From the NCBI GenBank assembly GCA_963921425.1, contig OY992839.1, positions 18,026,910 to 18,090,909 of the forward strand: DNA of 64,000 nt, in the 5' to 3' direction. This document shows, one piece after another, positions 10,323-21,899 of the stretch; the first letter of the stretch is position 1; each line of letters opens with the position of its first letter. This DNA comes from Dryas octopetala. Its lineage: Eukaryota; Streptophyta; Magnoliopsida; Rosales; Rosaceae. Made by a program: the position numbers and the translations under genes. The notes beneath the pieces are model-generated. The model was not told where the DNA came from, made no database searches, and was given only the letters and a program-made list of their open reading frames with translations.

Positions 10323-13300
10323 GTGAACAATCTAATCAAAGAGGTAACCAAAATTGCCTTACTTGTCACCCCACTTCCCAAAAATAAGTCAAGTCCACAT
10401 CAAAGATGGGTTGTGAAGAGCTCCATTAAATGTCTAGTAACCTTGACCACATTTTCAGCCACTAAGAGAAATATTTGGTACCTAGATAGTGGGTGTTCCA
10501 AACATATGACGGGAGATAAGGAGGTCTTTACCTCACTTGCTCCTTATGATGGTGGTAGTGTGACTTTTAGAGGAGGAGAAAAGTCCTATGTGAGTGGAAA
10601 AGGGATTGTACACATTCTCGGTATACCCGAATTGAAAAATGTAAAGTTTGTTGATAGGTTGAATTCTAATTTACTTAGTATTAGTCAACTATGTGATGAA
10701 TGGGGTGGTGAAGTGTGTACGTCCAAGAGTGGATGTAGAATTGTTGACTCCCAAGGAAGGGAGATCTTGAATGTCCCTAGGTCGAGGGATGATTGCTATG
10801 TAATTGATGGCAATGTTGCAATAGAGCTATTGATGACACTAGCTCTCTTTGGCATCAAAGACTTGGACACATTAATGTTCATGACATTTACAAGTTGTCT
10901 AAGCATGAGGTTGTTAGAGGTCCATCAAAGATGGGAAAATCCGAAACTTTTATTTGTGGTCCATGTTAAATGGGGAAACAAACCAAAAAACTACACAAAA
11001 GGGTCAAAGACATAAGCACCTCTAGGACACTTGAACTAGTTCACTTGGATTTGGTTGGTTCTGTCCAAACTTTGTCAATGGGTGGAAAAAAATACATTTT
11101 GGTCATGGTAGATGATTTTTCTAGGTACACTTGGGTGTCATTTCTTAAAGACAAGTCGAAGACTTTCCATCATTTTGTCAAGATTGTAAAACTGCTGAAA
11201 AGTGAAGGTATGACAAGTCTGTCAACCCTGTCCAGAATTAGATCAGACCATGGAATTGATTTTGAAAACTCTCAATTCGATGAGTTTTATTGTCAAATGG
11301 GTATCAAATATGAATTCTCAGCTCCTATAACACCTCAACAAAATGGAATTGTTGAGAGAAAGAATAGGCTTTTGATTGAGATGGCAAGAGTGATGTTGAA
11401 TAGCAAAAATCTTGCTAAACATTTTTAGGCTGAGGCTGCCAACACAGTATGTTACATCATAAATAGAGTCTACCTTGAGCCGGGAACCAAAAAAACTCCA
11501 TACGAACTGTGGAAGGGTAGGAAACCCAAGGTTACACACTGTAGAGTGTTTGGGAGTGCATGTTACATCCTTAGGGATAGAGAACATTTGGGGAAATTCG
11601 ATTCTAAAAGTGATGAAGATCTGTTTTTAGGCTACTCATCAAACAGTAGAGCTTTCAGAGTGTTCAATTTGCGAACAAATTTTATGATGAAGTCCATAAA
11701 TGTGAAAATAGATGATCATGATGCATCTATTGAAATGGCTGCAGATAAGGATGAATTGTTTCCTCAATCTATTTTAAAAGAGGATGATTTGGTTAAAAAT
11801 GAATCCAAGTTAGGCAGTGATGAACTTACTGATGACTCAAAAAATTGTTGAGTTTGATAAGTCCGAGAGCGATCAAAATGACAAAATTATGAGTGACAGA
11901 CCTGAAAAACCAAGATAGGTGAGGTGTAACCATGGTGAAGATTTGATTCTAGGTTCTATAAATCAACTAGTTAGAACTAGAAAACAGATGGCCAATGAAC
12001 TTGCTCATGTGTGCTATGTGTCCATTGTTGGACCTAAAATTGTCAAAGAAGCACTCAATCATGAGGAATGGGTGAGTGCAATGCATGAAGAATTGAATCA
12101 ATTTGAAAGAAACCAAGTGTGGACTCTTGTAAAAAGACCAGCCAAAACAAATGTCATTGGAACCAAATGGATCTTTAAAAATAAATCTGATGAATTTGGG
12201 AATGTGGTTAGAAACAAGGCTAGGCTTGTTGTTCAAGGATACTCTCAATTAGAGGGTATTGATTTTGATGAGAGTTTTGTACCCGTTGCTAGACTTGAGT
12301 CCGTTAGGTTACTTTGTGCCATTGCATGTCATCTTAAGTTTAAATTGTATCAAATGGATGTTAAAACAGCCTTTTTAAATGGTGACTTGAATGAAGAAGT
12401 TTTTGTAGAACAACCAAAGGGTTTTGAGGATCCTCAAATGAGAGATGGTGTTTATAAACTGAAGAAAGCCTTGTATGGGCTGAAGCAAGCTCCAAGAGCT
12501 TGGTATGAGAGACTTTCTCATCATTTGTTATCTAATGGGTATCAAAGAGGGTCGGTTGACAAGACCCTATTTATAAAAAGGTTAAAAAATGATGTCTTGA
12601 TTGCTCAAGTTTATGTGAATGATATTGTTTTTGGTTCAACTTCCAATTTTCATGTCAAGAGATTCATTAATGTAATGTCTAGTGAATTTGAAATGAGTTT
12701 AGTTGGTGAAATGAATTTCCTTTTAGGGCTGCAAGTTAAGCAAGAAGATTGTGGGATATTTATCTCCCAATCTAAGTATGCTAGAAACTTGGTTTAAAAG
12801 TTGGGCTTGAATCTTCCAAAGTGGCTAATACTCCAATGAGTAAAAGCTCCAAACTTTATAGGGATCCAAGTGGTAAGCAAGTGGACCAAACCTTGTATAG
12901 GAGCATGATAGGGAGTCTCCTCTACCTCACGGCTAGTAGACCGGACATAGTTTGCGGTAGGAGTGTGTGCTAGGTTCCAAAGTGATCCTAAGGAATCTCA
13001 TTTGTTTGCAACAAAGAGGATAATCAAATATATAAGTGGGACTCTTGACTATAGTTTGTGGTATACCCATAACACCAACACTAAATTGGTTGGGTTTAGT
13101 GACTCATATTGGGCTGGGTGTAGTGATGATTTGAAGAGCACCTCGGGTAGTGCTTTCTATGTTAGAAATAACTTGGTGTCTTGGCACAGCAAGAAGCAGA
13201 ATTCTGTCTCTTTGTCAATTGCTGAAGCTGAATACATAGCAGCAGAGAGTTGTTGTACACAACTCACTTGAATGAGATAAATGTTAGCCGATTATGGAAT

Positions 13301-13517
13301 TGATGAGAAAACCTTTCTCATTTATTGTGATAATATGAGTGCTATAGACATCTCCAAGAACCCAGTCCAACACACTAGAACCAAACACATTGACATAAGA
13401 CATCATTTCATTAAAGATCTTGTGGAGAGTGAAACTCTTACTTTGACTTTTGTTCCTTCCGAAAAAGTAACTTGCAGACATTTTTACCAAAGCTTTGGAG
13501 AATCCAAAGTATATTAG
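10323..13517 (+). pseudogene. copia pol remnant: protease, integrase, reverse transcriptase, RNase H
   Basis: The domains lie in order. The aspartic protease has WYLDSGCSKHMTG at about 10477. The integrase zinc-binding region has WHQRLGHIN near 10850 in a shifted frame, and its core has HLDLVG, RSDHG and QNGIVERKNR supplying the D, D and E residues (11040-11370). Reverse transcriptase spans about 12050-12790, with [12 protein letters not shown] and [12 protein letters not shown]. RNase H has SIAEAEYIAAES near 13220. Breaks include a frameshift near 10850, TAG at 11426-11428, frame changes near 11850, 12797 and 12955, and stops near 13269-13280. The conserved RT YVDD box reads YVND (about 12612-12623), which would remove a catalytic aspartate. 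Confidence 0.9.
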
Positions 13518-15058
13518 TCTTCGAAAGTCAATTAGCATTTGTACAAATGCATGATCCCTTGTAGTTAAATGTGCTTCATTGTCTAAGTTTTTTTTTATTC
13601 GGTTTAAGTAGTTTCGTTTGTTTTTATATAACCGTTTTGAAAGGTCTTAACATTACTTATCACACTCTCCTTGATATTCAAAAAGGTTCTTACATAACAT
13701 TTGTCATGTCAATAACCATAATCCCTTCTTCTTGTCAAATGTTAGCTTTGAGGTCTCTTTCTATTTAACACTTTGTCATGGTCAATCAAACTTGTTAAAT
13801 ACTTTTCAAAGACAATTTGTTTGAGGATGCAATTTAGCTTTTCAACATAATTCCTCATTTGTGACCTATCTTAAGCTAAGTTCTCCTCATTTGAACAAAT
13901 GTGCACCATACAAAATAAAAAAAAATAAAAAGGAGGAAGTGTGACCAAAGAAGTCATGGCCCTAGGAAGTGATAAGATGTTTTTATGGTGTTATAGGGTA
14001 AAGAGTCGCAAAATTGGACTAAATCATTGCACTAAATATGGGGTGTGCCTAAACAAAATATAAAAATAATTTTCACATAGCCATTGTCATGAGTTGAAAA
14101 ACTTTGTTTTTAAGATTTGTTTCCAAATTAGAAATTTTCTTGAGTGATAAAATTCTAATATCTTTTTGTGGATGAAACTTATCTAACTTTTTGGTTATCT
14201 TTGACATTGTTTTACTCCTAGAACAAGACTTGATTGCTAACAATGACCTCCCTATATCCCAAATATGCTTATTTGCTTGCAAAAACTTGCAATTTTCATT
14301 TTCCATATCTTTTAGAGTGTTGACATTGGTGTTTAATTCTTTTCACATTTTATTTTCTTGTCAAATCCCTTTGTCAAAATAAAGTCCCTGAAGCACATAT
14401 AACTCATAGGATTTTTATTGTGTCAATTGTCATTGTTTTTATCTCTTCCAAGGTCTCTATATTTTTGTTAGCCACTCACACAAATTTTGTATATTTTGAC
14501 TGGTTTAGAATCCGTCAAATACAGTTGTTTTTACAAGAACCATTCAGTTTTATTTTGGGGTTACTGTTCATTAAAGGGCATTTCAGACTTTTTTGCATGC
14601 CTATATTCTTCTCTAACTGTTCCTTATATTACATGTCTATATTCTGCAAGTCCAGTATCGAGATGCTGCAGCTGCTGCAGATTATCAGCTTTAGGGAGAG
14701 TTAGCATTTAGGGGGAGTTAGTATTTAGGGGGAGTACAAATTTCAGGGAAGTTATGGCATTTACTTCAGTTTCTTTTTGACCATGTTGCCTTTGATTTTT
14801 CTTGCATATTTTCCAACTCTATGTACTCTTGAACTTAACTCTTATTTTTTTTTTGTGCCCTTCTGTCTTTCCGTGACAAAAAGGAGGAGAATGCATTTGT
14901 TTAAACTGCATTGGTTGCTGTGCTATCATGTTTTGTGTTGTGCTAGTACTTCTTCTTGCAGGTACACTTTTTGAAAGCTTATATCAAAGTGTTAGGCTGA
15001 TGGGCTGAGTGTTGAGAGTCTTATGAGGTGAATGAGTTGTAGTTTTGTCAAGGAAAGC
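13518..15058 (+). other. Non-coding 3' segment of the copia element
   Basis: About 1.5 kb between RNase H and the polypurine tract has no recognisable domain. It contains repeated purine tracts of AGGGGGAG type (for example around 14691-14735) and AAAAAGGAGGAGAATGC near 14878. Multiple PPT-like tracts are known from Sirevirus-type copia elements. Confidence 0.6.
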
Positions 15059-15059
15059 C

Positions 15060-15071
15060 AAGGGGGGAGAT
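15060..15071 (+). promoter_or_regulatory. Polypurine tract of the copia element
   Basis: An AAGGGGGGAGAT tract lies immediately before the 3' LTR start TGTTAG, in the position used to prime plus-strand DNA synthesis. Confidence 0.85.
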
Positions 15072-16664
15072 TGTTAGTTTCTCGGATTTTGTATTGGCTT
15101 TTCCTTGTCAAAATCATTGTATTAATTTTTAATTATTCACTCACAAGCTCTAGGCTAGAATTAAGGTTAAGATCACTTGTATTGAAGAAATTAAGAATGA
15201 AGTTACAATGCAATAGACTCTAAAGTATAATGCACTTCTTGCATTCCACGAAAAACAGTTTTGTGTCTATTTGACTAGTCACTCACTGATCATAAGAACA
15301 ATTTTCTTCACACGTGTACTGCACTTGCAGTTTTATCACTTGAATAATTTTTGACAGTTTAGCAGCCCATTTCGTGACTTGGCTCTTAAAGCCCATTTCT
15401 CTTTCTTTAAACAAGGATGTGCACTGCATATCATCTGGTTGTTCACTCACACACTCACATCACTATTCATCTTCTTTCTCTTTTGTGATTTTTACAAAAT
15501 GAGAATATTATTGAATTTACAGCTCTACATCCTTATCTTCTGCTGTACTAGGATTCCTTTCTAGGACAAAAAGAATATGCCTTCATTTGTCTCTTGTGGA
15601 CAGCCACTACTCAGCTTCCACGTGGCATGGGCAGACAATGGGTGTGTGCGTCGTGAGTATTTTGGCGTCCTTGGTCTGGGTCTTTGTTATGTGACGTGAA
15701 TTTTATCTAGGCTTGCTTGCTGCATGAGTGCTAAAGGCTTTTGGGTGTGTGCTCATCTTTTCAAGTAAGAAAATGCTTTTGATTTTCTCAAACTAAATGA
15801 TTTTCTTAACTTGTTTTTCACCCTCTAAAATTTTAATGTGTTTAAGTGTGTTCTAAAGCTTTTCACAAATTCATAAACACTATCATTTAGATTTTAGATA
15901 TAGGATTCTCCATTAGCCTTTTCATGTCTCTTGCTTGAGAAAGTTGATTTTTAAAGAATCCAAATCTGCATATCATGTTCATACATTGAAGAATCTGCTA
16001 TGCTTAGTATGAATCGGTGCCATGGGTTGATGAGCTTGGAGTTTGAGCTGCCTTCTTCATGATTAACTGATTGCCTTGCTTTTGAAAGTTGCACAAAGGG
16101 GTAAGAAGCTGCCACTTAGTTTAGGACTTAGTGATTGAGCTTGTGTGCTGTATGTTCCCTTTGTATTGAACCTCCTCTATAGTGGATTGCCCGGTCAGCT
16201 AAAAAAACCCCCAGTTTTTACACTTTGTGGTTTTTCTGAGTGCACATCTTGTGTGCCTTCGTCTCCATTTTGTGTTGTTATGTTTACTGACTCACTCAAC
16301 TTTTAAACACAAATCTGCATTGAATTTATATGCTTGATATTGCTATATGTCATATAGAACTGTTTAGCTAATCACACACCATTGTAGTTATGGATAACAC
16401 TGGGATGCCTACTGTGATGGGTCCTCTGAGTGTATAGGTTGTCACTTGATCCTTTGGTGTGTTTGATTTGTATTTTTTACAAAAGTTATTTTTTGATTTA
16501 CAAGTGTCAATTTGTGTCTTCAGATTTTAGTCACTGTGTCGTCAGAGTTTTGTCTGTTTGATTAGTCTTTGAGTCATCACATAAACAAAAATTAGGGGTC
16601 CGATTACTGACTGTGGTTTTAATCAAGTTAATTAGGTAGATAAATCACCTAATACAAACTTTCA
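15072..16664 (+). repeat. 3' LTR of the copia element
   Basis: It starts TGTTAGTTTCTCGG and ends ACTTTCA; it is collinear with the 5' LTR at 6862-8450. Confidence 0.92.
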
Positions 16665-16714
16665 CTTAAGATTTGCCATTTTGTTGATATTTAGATCAAG
16701 CTATGCTGCCATGC

Positions 16715-18785
16715 TGTGACGCCCCGAACCTGGAAACGTCACAGCGGCATACGTCTTAAAGATCTCGAGACTATAATACCTCTTACCTCGACTATTATAT
16801 TTTCATGCTCTCTAAAACAAGTTAAGCCCTTTTTGTTGAAAAACCAGGGTTGGATCAGAGTAGTAAAAATGCAACGAAAGAAATTACTGAAAATTCCTCA
16901 TATTATAATTAATAATAAAGAGTACCAACCCATGAGGGTTATATGTTTCATATACATTAACCTGCTACATAATAAAGTAGTAGATAAAGAAAAATAATAG
17001 ATAAACAGATATGCCAGGATAGTCCAACCCACGCCAGAGTGATTCAGTCATCAACAAAGTTGTGCAACAAATTGGACTCATGGGGTAGCCAATGGGAGAT
17101 GCCACCTACAAGGATAAAAGAGAAACACCATCACAGATCCAAAGAAAGGATCTAAACTAGATAGAAAGGCTGAAAATGACAAGCTACAACTGCCACGCCC
17201 ACGACCTCAGTCCTGGTCGCCAACAACTGGATTATCTGCATTCACAAGAGTACAGTAGGGGGTAAGCCTCACATACGTTCATTGCTTCCCCTCGAAGGAT
17301 ATAGTAGTTAGGTCTGAAAACAATATTAAAAAATGTACATATATATAGGATTTTGAGGAAAGCAGATGAAATCATGCACATCCGAAAATAGTAATAATGC
17401 CAAATGCCAATAATAATAACGATAATAATAAGGCCAATAATCAGTGAGTAAAACCTTTGTATTCTCATACAGTTTTTTCAGTGAAAATCCTTCATGTCAC
17501 GTGACATAGTTTAGAAACATACCTGTGACCGATTACATACAGGTCGACCACCAGTATCAGAAATTCAACCACCACCTCGATACTGTGGCGAGAGTATCCA
17601 TTTACTTGGTAATACTACATTGGTTAACCTCCCTAGAAGGACATTCGACTAACCAGTCCGTACTTACCCCTCCGAAGGTTTAGAGGATCGAAACCCAAGG
17701 TTACAACACGTACCCCTTACTCTCAAGTCGTCCAAGGTATCACACAGAGAAAATCACACAAATATGCCATACAAAAACCATGCACATTCTCTGTGAAAGA
17801 CATTTCCATATATATATAGTACGAAAATTGGCAGGAAATCCATTAGTCGGGATATGGTACCTTCCTCCTACTTGTTCTACCAAAGTATGTCCCTTGGCTA
17901 ATCCATTTCCTGTATCTGTGTCCCACTTGTACCTGTTGGGAAACTAGATATCCGAATCCGACAATAGCTATTAGGAACATACTAAATGTACCCTCGACCT
18001 TGTCTGCTAAGACCAGGTAAAATTCAGAGGTTTGACACTAGCATAACTATTAGGCTTCTCTAAATTCTTGATCCAACATGACCTTGCTCCCTGAGGCAGA
18101 CAATCATGTCAGACCGTGTGGTTTCTAGGTTCATTTTAATTTATTGTCGAGGAGGTTGATCAGATATGAACCTTACATGGTGACCAGGTCAGTGCATGGA
18201 GAAACTAAGGGAGCTCTGGCTCAGTACCCAACACCTGTATGCTCATGAACAATCTTAGTCATCAAGTTATTTGGTTACCACTGATATGGCTTTAATATTT
18301 ATTAGTTTCATTTTATAACAACAGTTAACCAGCATTTCGTCTATAACCACAACTTAAATAATAACAGATTAAATAAGCTGCGTTAAGGGTATACCTGTTG
18401 AAGACCTCCCATGAGCAGAGTCTCAATACTACTAGACTTGCTAAGCAACAAGATTAAAAGAGTCTAATTAACATGAGATTAATCTAACAAAATTTCAGCA
18501 GAACTTCGACAGGGATCAAGAAATTATCGATGGAGCTCATAAATGACTTTCTTAAAACTTCACCAAAACCTAGCCTTCACACTACTAGAATCGAAGAGCT
18601 CGTCGCCACTATTGTGTAGGAGAAAACGGATCGTCGATTGGAGTTCCAGAACTCAAGATATATTGAAAACAAGTTTTGAAGTAAGAGAGAAGAGAGAGAA
18701 GCTCTCCCTTGGGATCCGTGCGGCTGAATAGTGTGAATGAAACAGGGGTGCAGCTGGGTATTTATAGGAGGAGAAATTGTTGTGT
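16715..18785 (-). repeat. Truncated Ty3-gypsy LTR, family shared with 57868-59667
   Basis: The plus-strand edge TGTGACGCCCCGAACC and the following ~1 kb match the LTR at 57868, which borders a gypsy gag on the minus strand, so this copy also reads on the minus strand. A TATTTATAGG at about 18760 is a minus-strand TATA box (CCTATAAATA). Relative to the 57868 copy it contains about 860 extra bp (roughly 17690-18550). No internal retroelement sequence adjoins it, and the expected other edge (GGGTCTCACA) is not found. Confidence 0.7.
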
Positions 18786-18991
18786 ATGACCGTAACACCA
18801 CGTGGCATGATGATGTGGTGTTACTAATCCACTAAAATTATAACACTTGTATAATAATTAATTTCTAAAACCTTAAACTCTAGAAAAAAAAACCCTAAAA
18901 TCTAGGAAAAAAACCCTTAAAATCGTCCACGTGTTATAATTTGAGTGGATTGGTAACACCACGTCAATATGCCACGTGGTGTTACGGTCAT
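18786..18991. mobile_element. 206-bp foldback MITE with ~65-bp inverted repeats
   Basis: The left arm starts ATGACCGTAACACCACGTGG and the right arm ends with its reverse complement, ending GTTACGGTCAT. The arms are about 65 bp, near-identical, and separated by a ~75-bp AT-rich spacer. The flanking nonamers TGTTGTGTA and TGTTGAACA match at 6 of 9 positions, compatible with a decayed Mutator-type 9-bp duplication. It has no coding capacity. Confidence 0.75.
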
Positions 18992-19298
18992 GTTGAACAA
19001 AATTGCAAATAAATTATAATATTACTCAACATAATTTCACCCAAGTTCATTTAAGGAATAAGGGTTTTATTATTTTGGATACAATCCATTCAAGATGGAG
19101 TACATCTCTTAATTACAATCCCTTGACTCAAGGGAATACCTTTTGATTCCAATTGGAATGAAACCAACGAATCACTTTGTGAGTGTTTGGATTTTCAATA
19201 AATGAAAGACCTATTGAAAGGAATTTTTTGGCGAAATTCAAGGAATTCCAGTTAAGTGTTTGAGGTTTGTTTGCAACTGCGGTTGCACCTATTTTTAG

Positions 19299-19340
19299 GT
19301 TGTCGACGTACCCATTGCAGGATCAAACCACACGTAGTTC
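19299..19340 (+). repeat. PMD-flanking dyad motif, copy A
   Basis: It contains CGACGTACCC, then GGATCAAACC, then ACGTAGTTC, a ~42-bp motif whose ends form an imperfect ACGT-centred inverted repeat. Confidence 0.6.
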
Positions 19341-19518
19341 TAAGGTTTTGAGAATTAAATGGGTGAATGATCCATTTAAATGATTTGTGTAATTTGGGTA
19401 GGGTTTAGAGCCCTTGAATTTGATTTGAGAAATTAATTCAGGAACTCTGTGTGTAGAATCAATTTCTAGAAAATTAGAATGGATTTGATTTGGTTGCAGT
19501 TGCACCTAAATTTTAATA

Positions 19519-19561
19519 GGTTGCCTACATACCCACGACGGGATCAAACCGAATGTAGTTC
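19519..19561 (+). repeat. PMD-flanking dyad motif, copy B
   Basis: It contains GCCTACATACCC, GGGATCAAACC and AATGTAGTTC, and lies 220 bp after copy A in the same orientation. Both are preceded by a shared GTTGCACCTA-type stretch. Confidence 0.6.
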
Positions 19562-21899
19562 GTTAAAAGAATTTGACTTGATTGGCTTTGTGTCACTTTG
19601 GAGTTGAATTTAGAATTTGGATTTGAGAGATTTGGTTTTATACCAATTTGAGAGAGATGGTTTTGTACCATTTTGAATATCTGCCTTGAGATTTGTGATT
19701 TGATTTTGAAGAAAGTGTCCACCAATATTTGATATCAATTATTTCTAAATTGATATATTTATTGTAATGGGCAACAAAAATTTGGGTGGCGGGCCCAGAG
19801 GCTTTGATTAGGATTTTGGGCTGAATCAAAATTAATGGAAGATTTTAATAACCCATCTATCCAAAATTTTAAGTTTTGAGAGACTTAATTTGTTGTTTCC
19901 CTGCAACTTTAGAGGTTTTGGGTAACCCTTTTAATGGACCTAGCTTCCACTCTAATATCCTTGATTTTAATGGAGCATAAGTTTGGCTAAACTTAATCCC
20001 AACTTAATCATAAAGCCCATTGTTTAAGCCAGCTGGAAACATATCAGGATGCATATGACTCCTTGTTTCTTTTGGATGGGGACTTCCTTAGATAAGCAGG
20101 AAATGAGAATAATTATCCCACAACACCTACAAATCCTTCCCTTCAAATAGAAACTGTGAGCTGAGGGTGAGACGAGTCAATACAAAGAATAACCAAGAGA
20201 GCGACCTCCTTTGCTAGCGTGCATGCGGGATCTTCTCGGCGGGGTTTTGAGGTAAGGAATCCATTCATTGATTGAATATGAATTCCTTTTTTCACTCACC
20301 ATGGGTGGACTAACTTTTGCTTGTTTTGTGCAGGCTTTGCAACATCCAATGAGCTTTCTAACATTAGGCTTATCACGTGGGGAATTGGAGTAAAGCAAAG
20401 TCTTTTCCTTCCATGACATGCTTTGATTAATCAAAGAAAAGTCAATCACTTTTCTTACTGTACGAATGATAAATCCTTGCATATTTCCTTTTCTCTTCTT
20501 ACTCCTATTTTTCCTTTGTGTCCATTTTGTCTTATACAATATACTATTTTTTTCAGCAAATTATTTAAAACAAAGAAAGATATCATAGCAGTTTAGTAGT
20601 TTCCAACGATCCAAGCGGTGGTCAAAAGGTTCAAAGGTAGTCACATGGCTTTGTTGCAAGTTGCACTTCCACCCTGCTACAAAGCCCCTTTTGTTCTTTT
20701 ATTCCCTTTGACCTGTTCTAGACCAAATAGCTAACTCTTTTCTTTTCTTTCCAAGTGTCAGCCCTATGCAGAGACAAAGTTTAGTCTTCCAAAGTAAAGA
20801 GATAGGTACATTCATCTCACCTTTGCTTTGCAAGCTTTTATTGTTTCACCCAATTAATAAACTCGACTGTTTGTTTGTTCTAGCAGCGAGAACAATGCCC
20901 ATTTATTTTCTGCGAGTCGTCCTCCAAAGGTCAATGTTCTTTTCCATTTTTTTACTTTGCCGTTGAGAAAAGCCCATTTTTGCTTACATTTTTTTCTCTT
21001 TACACGGCCTGACCCCATTTTTCTCTTTCAGGTGATTCTTGGCTCTCGTCCATTTTTGTGTATTTTCAAAGAGGAACAGTGATGACTTGATCACATATTT
21101 TTAATGGATTTGCTTAGAATTCAAAGAAGATCCCAATGGATTCACTTAGAATGCAAAGAAGAACCCAACAAATTCGTTTAAAATCCATAGGCTACCTTTT
21201 GGAATAATCATTTGTGGTGCCACGCGAACACCAATTTGGGCTGTAGTGACCACAGCCACTACAGAAAATAGCAGCCTGCCATTGAGTTCATAGTGCCCAC
21301 GAGCACCACCCAACCCAAAAGTCTGCTGCTATTAGATCAATAAAAAAAATGAAAGAAGGCATTGAGAAATCTCATGGGAAAAATTGCAACCTTCAAAGAG
21401 AAAATCTATTATCCTCATACAAGAGTTATACCTTAGACTAACTCTTTGCAGCATATTTGTATTTCTGAAAAGAAATGTCTCCTTTCTCTTTATGTTTCTT
21501 CAGCCTTTTGTTAACTTGATTTTTTTTTAATTTCCAAAGCCTGAATGCCCCTTTTATAGGCCATACTAGAGGCCACATATGATATAAAGATAAAACCAAA
21601 TTTAAACTTCAAAGCACTGATGATCACTTTAATTTAAATTCAAATGAATTATCTGCACCTTTGAATTCACATCTATTTATCTCTTCTCCCTAATATTTAT
21701 CCCTTTACATTTATTTTCTAGGACTTTAATATCTCTTGGAAGCTTCCCACGGGGGATAAACCTCACCCACTTCAAATTTCAAAGGTGAGAGATTTTTTTC
21801 ACTTCAATAGTTGCCCCCTCAAGCATTGTGCGTGGAACGACTTTGCATGTGCAATGCTTGATGTACTTTAACTGACTTATCATTTCATGATTCCAGGCA

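Larger units (their letters stand above)
6862..16664 (+). mobile_element. Full-length, inactivated Ty1-copia LTR retrotransposon
   Basis: Two long terminal repeats of about 1.59 kb enclose gag and pol remnants in the order protease, integrase, reverse transcriptase, RNase H, which is diagnostic of Ty1-copia. The 5' LTR is followed by a primer binding site and the 3' LTR is preceded by a polypurine tract. Flanking pentamers are CTTAG (6857-6861) and CTTAA (16665-16669), a target duplication with one mismatch. Coding sequence carries several stops and frameshifts. A non-coding 1.5-kb segment after RNase H with repeated AGGGGGAG-type tracts resembles the Sirevirus group; that assignment is inference. 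Confidence 0.92.
18992..21899. other. Non-coding leader region upstream of the PMD gene
   Basis: No convincing coding sequence is present. It holds two copies of a dyad motif also found downstream of the PMD gene (see 19299 and 19519), T-rich stretches and several intron-acceptor-like CAGs, the last (TGATTCCAG) at 21889-21897, three bases before the PMD start codon. It is probably the 5' part of the mobile element that carries the PMD gene. Confidence 0.4.

Noticed and set aside
13571-14974. Possible envelope-like gene between RNase H and the 3' LTR
   Set aside because: Only short hydrophobic ORFs with no conserved signal, start or continuity; not enough to claim an envelope gene.
20177-20539. 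Lys/Arg-rich minus-strand ORF of 120 codons
   Set aside because: No recognisable domain, and it lies in the AT-rich leader region upstream of the PMD gene.
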